A stretch of DNA of 64,000 bases. Source: Peromyscus leucopus. Taxonomy: Eukaryota > Chordata > Mammalia > Rodentia > Cricetidae. This document shows, piece after piece, positions 33,841-46,875 of the stretch (positions are counted from its first letter, which is position 1; every line of letters begins with the position of its first letter). Location: positions 118,534,629-118,598,628 of the forward strand of contig NC_051063.1 in the NCBI RefSeq assembly GCF_004664715.2, read 5' to 3'. The notes below the pieces were generated by a model. That model made no database searches and had not been told where the DNA came from. It saw nothing but the letters and a program-made list of their open reading frames with translations. A program made the translations under genes and the position numbers.

Positions 33841-35553
33841 AAGGTTTAATTTTAATGTAGATTGAAGGATCTTACTTAGGCCAAGGAACTTTACTGAAAA
33901 ACCAAGGTGGTTATAGCAATTAATGTTGATTGTCACCTGGATGGGAGTTATAGTAAATATTATAAGAAAATGCCAACAATATCTATTCAGTATTTTCTAT
34001 ATGGATTCGTTTATGTTAGACTGAATGGTGTAGGAGGCAACACTTCATTGGCTTGTTTCCAGAACTGAATAAAATGGAGAACATGAGCTGAGCAGCAGCA
34101 TTCATATTTGTCAGTTTCTTGTCTACAGATATAGTTTAACTGGCTGCCTCATGTTCCTGTCACATGACTTCCCAATCAAGACAAACTGTCCCTTAGAGCA
34201 ATCAAAAAAATTAAACATTTCCATGCTTAAGGTAATTCTGCCAAGTAATTTCTTACAGCACTAAGACTGGAAACTTCTTTAAACATTGTTGCGGATTTCT
34301 CTACTCAGGAGGTATTCTTTATATTACTGCCTTTTCGAACTGGAAAACATTGGGCACATAGTGACTGAGATTACTGTAGCTTGAGTTTTCCTGCCTTGCC
34401 CACAGTCAGGACAAATCTCTGTCACCCGCCAGTCCCACAGCCCCTCAGACCCAACCAAGTAAACACAGAGACTTTATATTGCTTTCAAACCGTATGGCCG
34501 TGGCAGGCTTCTTGCTAACTGTGCTTATAGCTTAAAGTAGTCCATTTCCATAAATCTATACCTTGCCACGTGGCTGGTGGCATACTGGCATCTTCACATG
34601 CTGCTGGTCATGGCGGCGACTGCAGCGTCTCTGGTCATGGCGGCGGCTGCAGCCAGTCCTTCTGCCTTCCTGTCCTTTTATTTCTCCTCTCTGTTAGTCC
34701 CACCTATCCTTCCTGCCTAGCCACAGCCGATCAGGTTTTATTTATTAACCAATCAGAACAACTTGACATACAGACCATCCCCCAGCACAGCCAAGTGCAG
34801 ACCATCTCAAACACCTGCACTCAGGCCCATGGTCCTAATCATCCTCTATACGGACCTGCTGGGTAACGCCACAAAGAACCCAAGAAGGGCTCCCACAGGA
34901 CATACAAATCATCCCACAGCAGATTACCATATGTTATTTTGTATGTAAACTATTTTTGAGGGAAATTGATGAATTTTCATATATGTTATTATAATGTAAC
35001 AATCTTTCCTTTTTTATTGCACCAAAATTGATACATGTGATGTGGACTTAAAACGATATGATTGAAATTCATTTCTTTCCTAAACTTTAATACTTTAAAA
35101 CCTTAGCTCTTAAGGTAATCATGGTGAAATGGAGATAGCATGAGAAGAGAACAGCTAGAGAGATGGCATCACAGGTCTAGTATTTTGAGCCTTACTAAAA
35201 ATACTAGACAATGATTTCAAAATATGTATGATAAGTATAATCAACAAACTCAAAGAGGATACAGATAAATTCAAAAAATGAAATCATAAAAATATAAATA
35301 TCTGAAATAATGAAAATAATTTAAGAAAGCAAAACAGAATTTAAAAAAAGATATTGTACTTCTGGGGAAAATAACAAAATGAAATAATAAATTAAATGGA
35401 AAATTAAGGACTTTAAACAAAAAAATTCAGAGGAATGCCTCACTAAGAGTGGATGGAATATAAGTGAGAACACTAGGTCATGAAGATTATATAGTGAAAA
35501 AATGGCTCACACAATAAAAGAAATGTGAAATAAAAAATAAAACATAAAACTCT
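33841..35553. other. Unit 2 spacer with one LTR insertion
   Basis: Counterpart of 8501-9653, interrupted by the LTR at 34375-34921. No gene recognised. Confidence 0.6.
34375..34921 (-). mobile_element. Solo LTR, unit 2 only, GATTAC target duplication
   Basis: 547 bases with tg...ca ends (tgtagcttgag ... cccacagca), flanked by perfect GATTAC at 34369-34374 and 34922-34927. Units 1 (near 9031) and 3 (near 62187) have the uninterrupted site. Reverse-strand AATAAA (34739-34747 region) and a reverse-strand CCAAT-type gattggttaat suggest minus orientation. Its composition is much richer in G and C than the surroundings. The 98-codon open frame inside is on the opposite strand and has no known domain. 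Confidence 0.92.
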
Positions 35554-35720
35554 TCTTGGGCACATACTCAAGGGGCTGTATATCCTACTACAGAGTAATC
35601 ATCTCTGTTCATTGCTGCAATGTTCATATGAGCCAGACATAGAAAACAGGCTAGATGTCTACCAATGGATGAATGATTTAAGAAAATGTGTTATATCTAG
35701 ACAATAGAGTATTACTCAAT
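35554..35720 (+). mobile_element. L1 ORF2 3' fragment, unit 2
   Basis: Counterpart of 9654-9820, same decay. Confidence 0.75.
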
Positions 35721-35761
35721 TTTCTTAATAAAGCCCTTGAACTCTGTGTCTAATAACATGA

Positions 35762-36111
35762 TGTGGTGGTTTGAAAAACGTGGCCTCCAAAGGGACTGGC
35801 ACTATTAAGAGATATAGCCTTGTTGGAGTAAGTGTTGGCCATGTTGGAGGATGTGTGTCACTGTGGGGATGGGCTTAGTGTCCTCCTATATTCAAGCTAT
35901 TCCCAGTGTCACAAATGACCTCAGGTGGCCTGCAAGACATAGGATTCTCAGCTACTTCTATACAATGTATGCCTGCACACTGGCTTGTCACAGCATGAGA
36001 ATAATGGAATGAACCTCTAAAAATGTAAGTCACCACAATTAACTTCTTTTCATTTTAAAAGTTGCTGTCGTCATGGTGCCTCTTCATAGCAACAGAAACT
36101 TAACTAAAACA
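35762..36111 (+). repeat. LTR-like rodent repeat, unit 2
   Basis: Counterpart of 9862-10210. Confidence 0.6.
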
Positions 36112-36149
36112 TGTGGCAAAAGGAGTCTGTTCTCCCTGCCTTACTGTTT

Positions 36150-36610
36150 GAAGCCCCATTCCAATATCAGAAATGGTTGGGACTGTACACTGTACAATAA
36201 ACATGTGTTGTTTATCCATATCATCTGTGTCATCCAGCATGTTTGTACATGCTTTCTGTTTGACAAAATTAGAGAACAGATGGAGTTTTTTAAAATTCTT
36301 GTGTTATTTCTCACAACTTGTTCTAATCAATGTCTGTGATGACACAGTTGCTCTTTCACTCTAATAAACAATTTATTAAATAATCCTAGTAGTTCTTTCC
36401 TCTGTCCTTTTGTTTGTCATGGCTTGATGTGACTAGTCAGCTAACTTTTCAGGATCTACCAGCGATCCTCTCCTAAATATATGATGGATATGATTGTGTG
36501 ATTTCTAAGCCAAGATGCAGGAACCCTCAAAATATAAAGCCTTTGCAAGTATATACAGCTGGTGGATACTCTTGGGTGTGTATCTTGCCATGTTTATTTC
36601 CAAGAGAGAT
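36150..36610. repeat. Ancient unit-internal repeat, unit 2 partial copy 2
   Basis: Counterpart of 10250-10700. Confidence 0.5.
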
Positions 36611-36638
36611 GGGAGAATTTTTGTTATATTATCATATT

Positions 36639-38500
36639 GTTTTTATTTTTTATTTTATATACCAACCACAATTCCCCCTCATTCCCCTTCTCCTGCTTTT
36701 CCACCCCCATTCACTCTTATAGGGGATAAAGCCTCACTTGCAGAGACAATACAGCCTGGTATGCGAAGTTGGGTCAGGAACAAGCCCCTCCACACTGCAT
36801 CAAGGTTACCCAAGGCATCATACCATAAGGGATCTGCCCCAAAAGGCTAGGACATGTCCCTGTCATAAGTCCTAGTCCCACTGCCAAGGGACCTACAAAC
36901 AGATCAAGCCACACAAATGGTACCCTCATTAGGACAGCCTAGTTCAGTCCCATGCAGGTTCCCCAGCTGTCAGTCCAGAGTTCAGTATCTTCCACTAGCT
37001 TAGTTCAACTGTCTTTGTGATTTTCCACTACATGATTTTGTCACCCCTTTCTCTTATCATCCTTTCTCCCTCTCCTCAACAGAACACTAGGAGCTCAGCC
37101 CAGTGTTTGGCTACTAGTCTCTGCATCTGCTTCCATCACTTACTGAATGTAGGTTCTATGATAATAGTTAGGCTAGACACCAATCTGATTAAAGAGGATG
37201 GTTAGTTCAAGTACCCACTCCACTAATGCTAAGAGTCCTAGCTGGTAACGTCCTTGTGGTTTCTGATGATTTTCTTAGCAATAGGTTTCTTTGTAACCTC
37301 ATAATGTCTTCCTCTATCAAGATATCTCTTTCATTGTTCTCCCTCTCCACCCCTCCCCCAACTTGGCCATCTCAATCCCTTATGTATCCATCTGCCATCT
37401 ACTCCCCTTACAGTTTATCCAGGAGACATTAACAATTTCCCCTTCCTGGGGCAATTCATGCCTGTCCTTCTTAGGGTCCTCCTTTTTACCTTGCTTCTCT
37501 AGGGTTGTGTTGGGAGCCTAAAGTTGGATGACTACGCTCTGACCTTTCTTGCTTGGATGATCTGATGTAACTACACCTTTGACAACCGTTACTAAGTTAC
37601 AAAAACAATAACTCCCGGAAAAACCACAAAATGTACCTTTAGATTAATATACTTTTAGAATAACTTCCTGGAACGTGTTCAGGCTGGTCGGTTGCACAAG
37701 CTTTGAACCAAAGAGACCTTGCCCTGATCCAATTTTTCAGAAGAGACCTCACCCTGATCCTATTCTTCTATTCTTCAGAAACTTTCTATCCCCCTCCCTT
37801 CCCCTATTCACTTCTCCTTTATATCAGTGTATATAAGCCTACTTCCCCTTGCAATATACGAGACCTTGACGCAACTCAGACTGACTCTGTCCTTTTTACG
37901 CGCTTATTCTCCTTTCTCTCTTACCCCCATTGGTTTTTCAGGAGGTGCATCCTGGGGGCTTACCTAATAACCTGGCCTGCTGGACAGGTTAGGGTTGTGA
38001 ATTGTAGCCTGGTTATCTTTTTTTTTTATTTTAATATCCACTTATGAGTGAATACATGCCATGTTTGTCTTTCTGGCTCTAGGTTACCTCACAGGAGTTG
38101 ATTAGAACCAGCTATGGAAAATAGCACAGGGATCTTCAAAACTCAATCTGTTCTCTAAAATCGGCAAACTGAAACATGTAAAAACATACTGGGTGACACA
38201 ATGTTATGGATGATTTTTTACAGTTCCACCCATTTGCCTACAAATTTCATGATGTCATTATTTTTCACTGCTGAGTAATGTACCACATTTTCTTCATCCA
38301 TTCCTCAGTTGAGGGTCATCTAGGCTATTTCCAGGTTTTAGAATATGAATTATGGATAATTCCTCTATGAGCTTAGTTGAGCTTATGTCCTTGCTGTATG
38401 TTTGAGCATCTTTTGTGTATATGCTCAAAAGTGGTATTGCTGGGTCTTGAGCCAACTTTATTCCCAATTTTCTGAAAAACAGCCAGGAGGATATCTATTT
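36639..38500 (-). mobile_element. Antisense L1 3' end, unit 2
   Basis: Counterpart of 10738-12575, again split by the IAP-like LTR. Confidence 0.8.
37508..37991 (+). mobile_element. Solo IAP-like LTR, unit 2
   Basis: Same insertion as 11606-12059, flanked by GGGTTG at 37502-37507 and 37992-37997. It is 30 bases longer because of an imperfect tandem duplication at 37711-37740 and 37741-37770 that unit 1 has in a single copy. Confidence 0.78.
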
Positions 38501-39124
38501 AAAACAATCATAACATAGGCTTAATAAATACTGTGGGAAAGGATGGAGAAATATTGAAGAGCTGAATGATAGGATATATTCTGTGATACACTGTCTTCTT
38601 GACATGACATGACAATTACAGGTATGGTGGCTGCCCAAATATGCATAAGACCATACCAGCCTAACTTCTGACTCAGATTGGGTTGATCTTCAGGTCTCAT
38701 TCTTAAAGACAAGCTGTTGATGGTGAATAGTTCCAAGGGGGAGAATAATCATTCCTTTTTTGAATTTGGCTACTGATATGAATCCTAAGCCTCACATACA
38801 TGAACAATGAATCACTAACTAGTCATACTTGATTATCAATACACAAACCAAAATTTGGGATACAGACATTTTGAAAAGTTGTAAGAATGTTGCATGTGGA
38901 ATTAGATATGATCATATTACACTGAGTACATATATGAAATTCTTAAAAAGAAGTGATTTTAAAATGTCGTATAATTGTTTAGATACTGAAGGACATTGTA
39001 TCATTTACACCTAAATAGTATTTCTTTATAAAATCCTTCACTTTACTGCTCAGGGCATTATGAAGAAGAGGACACAGAAAGATTCTAAGAGCCAACAGTG
39101 AGAAATGACTCCAAGGAAAAAGTA
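38501..39124. other. Unit 2 spacer
   Basis: Counterpart of 12576-13204; nothing recognised. Confidence 0.5.
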
Positions 39125-39130
39125 TCTTTC

Positions 39131-39501
39131 TGCTGTGCGATGTCTTTTGGTGTGCTGTGAATATGCATTTGTATTATTGGTTAATAAAGAAGCTGCTCTG
39201 GCCTATGGTGAGACAGGTTATAACCAGGCAGGAAATCCAAGAGAGAGACAGGAAGAAGAAAGGCAGAGACAGAGAGACATCAGCCTGCCACCCAATGAAC
39301 AGCATGCCAACAGACCGGTAAAGCCACAGAAATGTGAAAAAAACATAGATTAATATAAATGGGTTAATTTAAGATATAAGAACTAGCTAGCAACAGTCCT
39401 GCCATGGGCAATAAAGTCCGTAATTTATAAAGGCCTCTGTGTGTTTACTTGGGGCTGAGCAGCTATAGGACTTGTGGACAACAGGAAACTTTCTGGCTAC
39501 A
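39131..39501 (+). mobile_element. Solo LTR with TCTTTC duplication, unit 2
   Basis: Counterpart of 13211-13580 with TCTTTC at 39125-39130 and 39502-39507; predates the duplication. Confidence 0.8.
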
Positions 39502-39507
39502 TCTTTC

Positions 39508-40039
39508 AGATGCAACAGGGTTGATACACATATGAACTCACAGAGATGGTAAAAACATGCACAAGTCCCATATATGTCCAAACCAGACAAATTCCAAGCC
39601 AGGAGAATGGAAGTTAGGACAAAGCCCCATAGCTAATCCAGAAACATTTGGAGTAGACACCTTCACAGGACTGGGAAGTCAGTGTTCTAAAAAAAATGTC
39701 ATTGTGTTTATTAACCACAATACAGGACTGGGCCTATGCAAGCACAAAAAAAGATACATTATATTTTGTGTAACTTTGATTTTTTGCTTAGTTCATACTA
39801 TTGTTTTTGTCTTATTGGCTGCTTTTTTGACTTGATTTTATTTTTAACTAATTTCTTTATCTTATGATCTTTTTTTTTAAAGACTGTGACAGACCATATA
39901 GTTGGGTGTTTGGGGTGGTGGGGAGGATGGACTAGGAGCTGAGGAAATAGAAGACAGAACTATAACTATAACTATCAAATCTTCCACTCCCTCACAGACC
40001 AGAGAAGGAAATATTACCATAAAAAATAATCAGAAAAAA
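39508..40039. other. Unit 2 spacer
   Basis: Counterpart of 13587-14112. The open frame starting at 39902 reads from here into the L1 remnant by chance. Confidence 0.5.
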
Positions 40040-41081
40040 GAAAGCATCTTCAACAAATGGTGCTGGCATAACTGGATATCAACATGTAGAAGGCTGCCAA
40101 TAGATCCATATCTGTCACCGTGCACAAAACTTAAGTCCAAGTGGATCAAGGACCTCAACATAAATCCAGCTACTCTGAACCTGCTAGAACAGAAAGTAGG
40201 AAGTAGTCTTGAATGCATTGGCATAGGAGATCACTTCCTAAATATAACACCAGTAGCACATGCACTGAGAGAAACAATCAATCAATGGGACCTCTTGAAA
40301 CTGAGAAGCTTTTGTAGAGCAAAGGATACAGTCAACAAGGCAGAGCGACAGCCTACAGAATGGGAAAAGGTCTTCAGCAAACCCACAACTGACAGAGGAC
40401 TGATATCCAGAATATATAAAGAACTCAAGAAATTAGACATCAAAAAGACCAACAGTCCAATTAAGAAATGGGCTATAGAACTAAACAGAGAATTCTCAAC
40501 AGAGGAAACTCAAATGGCTGAAAGACATTTAAGGAATTGCTCAACATCACTAATCATCAGGGAAATGCATATCCAAACAACTCTGAGATACCACCTTATG
40601 CCTGTCAGAATGGGTAAGATCAAAAACACTGAGGACACTTTATGCTGGAGAGGATGTGGAACTAGGGGAACTCTCCTCCACTGCTGGTGGGAATGCAAGC
40701 TTGTGCAACCACTTTGGAAATCAATATGGCGCTTTCTGAGAAATTTGGGAATCAATCTCCCCCAAGATCCAGCTATACCACTCTTGGGCATATACCCAAG
40801 AAATGCTCAATCATAGCACAAGAGTACTTGCTCAGTTATGTTTATATCAGCATTGTTTTTAATAGTCAAAACCTCAAAACTACCTAGATGCCCTTGCACT
40901 GAAGAATGGATAAATAAATTGTGGCACATATACACAATGGAATACTACTCAGCAGAGAAAAAACAATGACATCATGAGGTTTGCAGGCAAATGGATGGAT
41001 CTAGAAAAAATCATCCTGAGTGAGGTAACCCAGACTCAGAAAGACAAATATGTTATGTGCTCACTCATAGGAGGATACTAG
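40040..41081 (+). mobile_element. L1 ORF2 C-terminal remnant, unit 2
   Basis: The same 5'-truncated L1 as 14113-15152, but open from its start to TAG at 40814-40816 (about 257 codons), covering the ORF2 C-terminal region with the CWRGCG and HCWWECKL cysteine motif. Broken after that, with the original ORF2 end SLIGGY at 41061-41081. It lacks the endonuclease and reverse transcriptase cores, so it is inactive. Confidence 0.9.
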
Positions 41082-42031
41082 ATGTGGAACAAGGATGACT
41101 GGACTGCTACTCACATCAACAGTGAGGTTACCTGTAAAACAGGACCCCAAGAAAGACACGTGGATCACCCAATGACGGAGAAATGGATGAGATCTACATG
41201 AACAGCCTGGACATGAGTGGGAGCAATGATTGGCTAGGGTCGAGGGAAAGAGAGCAGGAGATCCCACCTGGATCAAGAAGAGAGAAGGAGAACAAGGAAT
41301 AGGATACCATGGTAATTGAAGACCACATGAGAAAAGGAAGAAACAAAGTGCTGAAGAGGCTCACAGAAATCCACAAAGATATCCTCACAAAAGACTGCTG
41401 GCAATGGCCGAGAGACAGCCAGGACTGACCTAATCTGGTGATGGGATGGCCAAACACCCTAATAGTTGTGCCACAAACCCCATCCAAGGACTGAGGAATC
41501 TGGATGCAGTTATCCACGTCTAGGCCCCGGGTGGAGCGCTGGGAGTCTAATTAGCCAGAAAGAGGAGGGTTTATATGAGCGAGAATTGTTGAAACCAAGG
41601 TTAGATAAAGCACAGGGACAAATAGCCAAAGGAATGGAAACACATGAACTATGAACCAAAGGCTGAGGGACCCCCAACTGGATCAGGCCCTCTGAATAGG
41701 TGAGATAGTTGATTGGCTTGATCTGTTTGGGAGGAATCTAGGCAGTGGTACCAGGTCCTGGGCTAGCTGCATGAGATAGCTGTTTGAAAACTGGGACTTA
41801 TACAGGGACGCTTGGCTCAATCTGGGAGGAGGGGACTGGACCTGCCTGGACTGAGTCTATCAGGTCGATCTCAGTCCTCGGTGGTAGTCTTGATCTGGAG
41901 GTGGTGGGAATGGGGGATCAGCTGGGGGGAAGGGGAGGGGCCCAGGAAGGGGGAGAACAAGGGAATCTGTGGCTGTTATGTAGAACTGAATAGTACTGTA
42001 AAATAAAAGAAAAAAAGAAAAAAATAAATAA
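41082..42031 (+). mobile_element. L1 3'-UTR and A-rich tail, unit 2
   Basis: Full 3'-UTR of the same L1, including the G-rich purine tract (41907-41962) and the typical ending ttatgtagaactgaatagta before an A-rich tail at 42001-42031. Unit 1 lost everything after 41682. Confidence 0.85.
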
Positions 42032-43112
42032 ACAGGAAGTGCATGCAAGCTGCCTCCAAAAAAATTGAGTTGACAGAAACAGCCAGCTGCCTGGACAGTC
42101 ATCTGAGGATTCTCTGCCACGTTGGGTAATTATCTTCAGCCTATAGGCTTAGCATATCAGACAGACTCATTTGTGACATATGATGCACACAAGGCCAACA
42201 GTTCAACCTCTATTTGTTAAGAGTAGTCCATGTACCAGAAAAACCTGAATTCTACTACTGCCCTGTCATGATTCAGGATTTTCAATTCTGGAAATTGTTT
42301 TTTGAATTCAGCTGTCCAATCTTCTTGGCTTATGTGTGGCTTCATCTCGGCATCTCATTATTCTCTACATCCCATTCTTCTTGGCTTGTGGTTGGCTTCA
42401 TTTCTTTTATTAAATGCCAGTCTTCCATTGAGAGGTTAGACTCTATCAGCTTAGTTATTCTTTCAGGAATAACTATTTCATCTATTGTTCCACTGCACAT
42501 CAGAAGCCAGTGGTCCACTGACAGTTCAGTTTCCTTGAAGTAAGGGGCACTGTACCTTTTCCAGAGTGCAAAGGCCACTTCAGCAATGGTGTCATATTTT
42601 TCTGGCCTCAGAGGATGCCTGTTGCTAAAGCCACAACTATACTTGTCTTGGCAAGAATCGGTAGTCCTTTGTATCATGTCTTGTCTGTCCATTTTGTCCT
42701 GTTGTCCACAGTTGATTCAGGACACCTTGTTGTTCAGTGGCTAACCTTTGCCACAATGAATGTTAACTCCATATTCATTTTCTTCAATGCCCGTACCTCT
42801 TTGAAGTACTGGTTCTGTCAGGAGCCGACATGTCTCATAGTCATTTAAAATAAGAAAAAATTTTCTAAGTTATTAAAACACTTTAAATGCCATATTCTGT
42901 AGATTTCTGAAGGGTTTGACAATGACCTGTTTATCTAAAATATATCTGCTTGACTTTGAAAACATACCTAGTATGACTACAATTTCGATTGTAATGTCTA
43001 ACTACTAACTTTCATTTCTTTATATCCTATAAGTTGATAATAATAACATTCAAGGATTATCAAACTGTATTACATTGTTAAATAAACTGTATATGTACAA
43101 TATTTTGAACAA
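42032..43112 (-). other. Unit 2-only segment, probable retroelement remnant
   Basis: Absent from unit 1 because of the B1-associated deletion. On the reverse strand it holds a 116-codon open frame (42342-42692) with decayed coding-like sequence on both sides. The wording around 42040-42120 resembles retroelement internal DNA, but I cannot name it. Unit 3 does not reach this point within the window. Confidence 0.4.
42342..42692 (-). CDS. Unrecognised reverse-strand open frame, 116 codons
   Basis: Soluble, mixed-charge sequence beginning [18 protein letters not shown], with a tryptophan- and glutamate-rich C-terminal half. No signal peptide, membrane segment or known domain was seen. Flanking frames on the same strand look like further coding-like text with stops, so this is most likely the longest surviving exon-like piece of an old processed gene or retroelement, not a working gene. 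Confidence 0.25.
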   Translation of the reverse strand: MDRQDMIQRTTDSCQDKYSCGFSNRHPLRPEKYDTIAEVAFALWKRYSAPYFKETELSVDHWLLMCSGTIDEIVIPERITKLIESNLSMEDWHLIKEMKPTTSQEEWDVENNEMPR

Positions 43113-44409
43113 GATTTGAAATATAAATATAGCATTTTCTAACAATAACAATCTCAATATATATAATTTGTATACAATATACAAAAATCCAATCCAATGT
43201 AAAGTATTTAAATCTAGTAATTGTCTTTTAAAAGTAGATTCAATAAACTATCTTTTTATCTATATAGTATCTATATCTTTTCTTTGCTTTTCAGAGTAGA
43301 TTCAATAATCTACCCTCTATCCTACCATTTCTATATAACTTTAAAAAAAATAAAACAAGAACCTTAATTGTAATCTCCTTTGTTTGCCCTTTTTCTAAGC
43401 CTTAACAACAAATTGTAACCAACTCTGCTAAATAAAGAAAATTATCCCAGAACCAAACCCATTAAACAACCAGCCCCCCACCCAGCCCCCCCTCCACCAC
43501 ATCACCTTTTTGGGATGTGGGAGTCATTTTCTTAAAATTGTTTCTTGCTGGATATGGGCGAAGACATCTTTATTCCGAAAAGAAAAAAAAATTGGGTTAA
43601 TTGTCAAATTCTAGGAAAGGTAGCTATATTCTTTTTTGCCCATTCTGTGCATAATGCCAAACCAAAGATCAGGTCTTATTTCAAGTCCTTATTCACAGTA
43701 GTGTGTAAAACTGGATAATCTCAGTTAGCTAGCTCAAAATTGCTCTGAACAGTTTGCAGTCCAAAGCTGATATGTAGATGATGTTTTTCTGTTTAGTGGT
43801 ATTATTATTGTCCATGTGGAATTGTTGTTGTTGTTGTGGTTGTGGGGCCCCATCTTCTTCCTGGAGACTTCAAATTTGATGTTAGGCCTGGTTGTGATTT
43901 CCTGCACAAAACTGATAGAAACTCGAACACAAAGACATGTATAAACAGCTAATTGAAGACTTTGTTCTAGAGTTAGTTAGTACTCTATATGACTACTAAT
44001 ATCTTAACAAAATTATATATATATATATATATATATATTTCTTGTAAAATTTGATATAAAATTCATACCTTAAGAAACATTTAAAGAATCAGAATAGAAT
44101 CAAAGAATTGAGATTAGTAGTAACAGAATAGTCCCTTCATTTATTTTTTTTTCTCCTGTCCCATATCAGAAGATGGCTCTTTCTTCTGGTAAGATACAGG
44201 GAGTTTGCATTTTCCCTTTAACAAGCTGTGACTTGGTCTGAGTTATATAATTTAGCTTCTATTATACTAGTATGTGTTATAGCTGTTTTGTGTAGTGAAT
44301 ATGTAAAGGGGAGGAATGTAAAATATCTGTTTAATGGAGAAGAATCTTTATTTTTGATTAGGAAAAAAGGAATTTACATAAAAGAAATTAAATTATTTTA
44401 GGGACAACA
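43113..44409. other. AT-rich spacer, unidentified, unit 2
   Basis: Counterpart of 15916-17199, with a TA run at 44014-44038. No gene recognised. Confidence 0.4.
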
Positions 44410-45790
44410 GATGTATACTAGAACTTGAGATGATATAAATGATGATACTATGGAGAAATTAATTTTTTCTGACTTATTTGGAAACAGGTAATACATGATG
44501 CTAGACTGAATGTTACCCAAACCACTTACATATTAGAATCTGTAATAGGTTGTAGGTGATTATTGGTAAACAAATTAACATATTAGAAGGAGGAAATGCA
44601 GAAAATTTATATATAAAACAAGGTAGGGGTAAACTTGCAGTACATTTCTTAACATCCTACTATATAAATGTCCTCCCCAGAAAAAAAATGGGTAACATAG
44701 TAGGACTAAAAAGGAATGAGCATAATGGGAGGAAGCTACCCTAATATAAGAGGGGTTAAAATATGCATGGTTTGAGGTTGACATAAATACTTAAGTATTG
44801 TACTACAGAACAGTATTTCAAACAAAAAAAGAGAGTTAGGAAGGAAAAAATTGTGCTCATTCTGGTAATGAACACAACTTTAACTCATTTCATATATAGC
44901 TATCAAAGTCATAGTCATAAATGTGAAGTATGGGAACTTCAATCTGAAACTGCCCAATTAGCCTTCACAGAAACAAAGAAAATTGTCCCTTCTTGGCTTT
45001 ATTTCCCCATTAATATTCCAGGAATAGAGTCAGATATAATTATCCTTTTCCAGGTTGAACTTTGCATGATTTTCTTACATTAATGTATACCATTCACTCA
45101 CACCAAAATTGAAACATTCTTACATTCAGTGGTACATCAGTTTGAAGATTGCAACTGCCCACATAACATATTATGCAATGATTTGTAAGTTTTTGTTAGA
45201 ACAATGATTATAGTAAAACATCTCTCTGTTGTGTGATATTTTGATTGTGTTCTAACAAATAAAGCTTGCTTGGAATCAGAGGGTAGAGCTGTCAACTAAC
45301 TGACCAAAATTAACCATAGTGGTTTGGAGGACTGTAGAGAGAGGAGACAGAAAGTAGTAAGGAGGGGCTGAGGGAGGATCTTGGTCCTTTTGGATGGAGG
45401 AATGGAAGAAGTAAGAGGAGACCGATGGCTGCACCCTGCTTTGGTGATCTTTCAGAATCTTGTGCTGATATTTGATTCCTGAATTTTTATTGATAAAGAT
45501 TAATTAGATTAATGCTTCATCTCTCATCTTTAGAATGGATGTCTTTCCTTAAACTGAACTAGATATTATTCACACATTATTTCCTGAGATGTGCAGGGAA
45601 TACATAATTGCTATAACCACAGTATGAAGTTGCTTGATATTCATTTTATCCTCCAGATTTTTCCTTTGCTCTCAAGTCTCTTATCGAAGTTCTTGAACAT
45701 TCTTTTCAATACTATGGTGAAAGGTGTACAGTGCTCCTAGCTAAGCATTGAATGAGGTTTGAATGTGAACAAAGGCAAAATCTTTAAGGA
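44410..45790. repeat. Ancient unit-internal repeat, unit 2 copy 3
   Basis: Counterpart of 17200-18590, interrupted by the LTR-like element at 45230-45513. Confidence 0.6.
45230..45513 (+). mobile_element. Solo LTR-like element, unit 2
   Basis: Counterpart of 18031-18311. Confidence 0.55.
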
Positions 45791-46670
45791 CGTTACCTAG
45801 GTTAAACTATAAGGAAGGTGATCTGGTTTAAGAGAATCTGGTAAGGAAAACACAACATTTGTCTTATAATTCAATGTCCTATTATGAGATTGAGATTTCC
45901 CTACGTAGGGTTCTTTCCTAAACTGATCAATTAATATAGTCTACTTATATGACAGTGTTCAGTTTGGCATTCAGTCACCTGAATTTTTGTTTCAAATATA
46001 AACCAAATTCTATTAAAAGACAAATTAGTTTCATATTTTTAGAGTATCAGGTTCAAACTTATACCAATATTTTAGAAGTATCCAGAAGGAATAGACAGAT
46101 TGAAAACCATCATTGTTCCTAATAGAGAGGTGCAAAACTGTGGAAAACGTTGTTCCTTTATGGTAGCAAATTTCTTCTTTTTCACATTTTCCAGGAGAGA
46201 TCTGGTTCCATGAGAGTGACTTAACTGAAGTGTGACCCAATTCAGCATTGTTCCATTTATACACATTCATGATATGCAAATGTGAAACTTAGTTCTCTTC
46301 ATGACACAAATACATTCAGTTAGGCTGATTTGACCTCAAAAGGAAAATTCACATACCCAATCTTATAATAGATCTGTTGAGAAGGAAAGCAAGTAGAAAA
46401 CCACTAGTTCTGAAAATTTCAAAAACTGGCTGAGAATAGGAATGTCAGACCAAAATGGTCTCAGAGTATCCTAGTTGTCACTCTAGGTTTACTGGTAGCC
46501 AGTGCAAGAATGTGAAAGAAGAACAATAAAGAGACACTGCCTCAGTTAAGTATGAATAATTATTTCTTTTTGGGAACTGTGCCATAACTGAGAGTGAAGA
46601 AGTTCCCAGAAGAAAAGCAAAATGGGCTTCAATTCTTATGTATTGTAGCAAGCCAAATGAAAACTGCTTG
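45791..46670. other. Unit spacer upstream of copy C
   Basis: Counterpart of 18591-19470; no gene recognised. Confidence 0.5.
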
Positions 46671-46671
46671 G

Positions 46672-46714
<43 letters not shown>

Positions 46715-46864
46715 TTTGGTTTTTCGAGACAGGGTTTCTCTGTGTAGCGTTGAGCCTTTCCTGGAGCTCACTTGGTAGCCCAGGCTGGTCTCAAACTCAC
46801 AAAGAATCCCCTGGTTCTGCCTCTCGAGTGCTGGGATTAAAGGCGTGTGCCACCAATGCCCGGC
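46671..46864 (-). mobile_element. Antisense B1 with ATTT tail, unit 2
   Basis: Counterpart of 19471-19660; the ATTT run here is 46671-46717, longer than in unit 1. Confidence 0.9.
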
Positions 46865-46875
46865 CATGGTTATTT

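Noticed and set aside
34570..34866. 98-codon open frame in the unit 2 solo LTR
   Set aside because: Lies in a GC-richer LTR on the strand opposite to its orientation, with low-complexity composition and no family match.
39902..40039. Apparent N-terminal extension of the L1 ORF2 remnant
   Set aside because: The first part of the 304-codon frame is unit spacer sequence that reads into the 5'-truncated L1 by chance; it has no L1 similarity.
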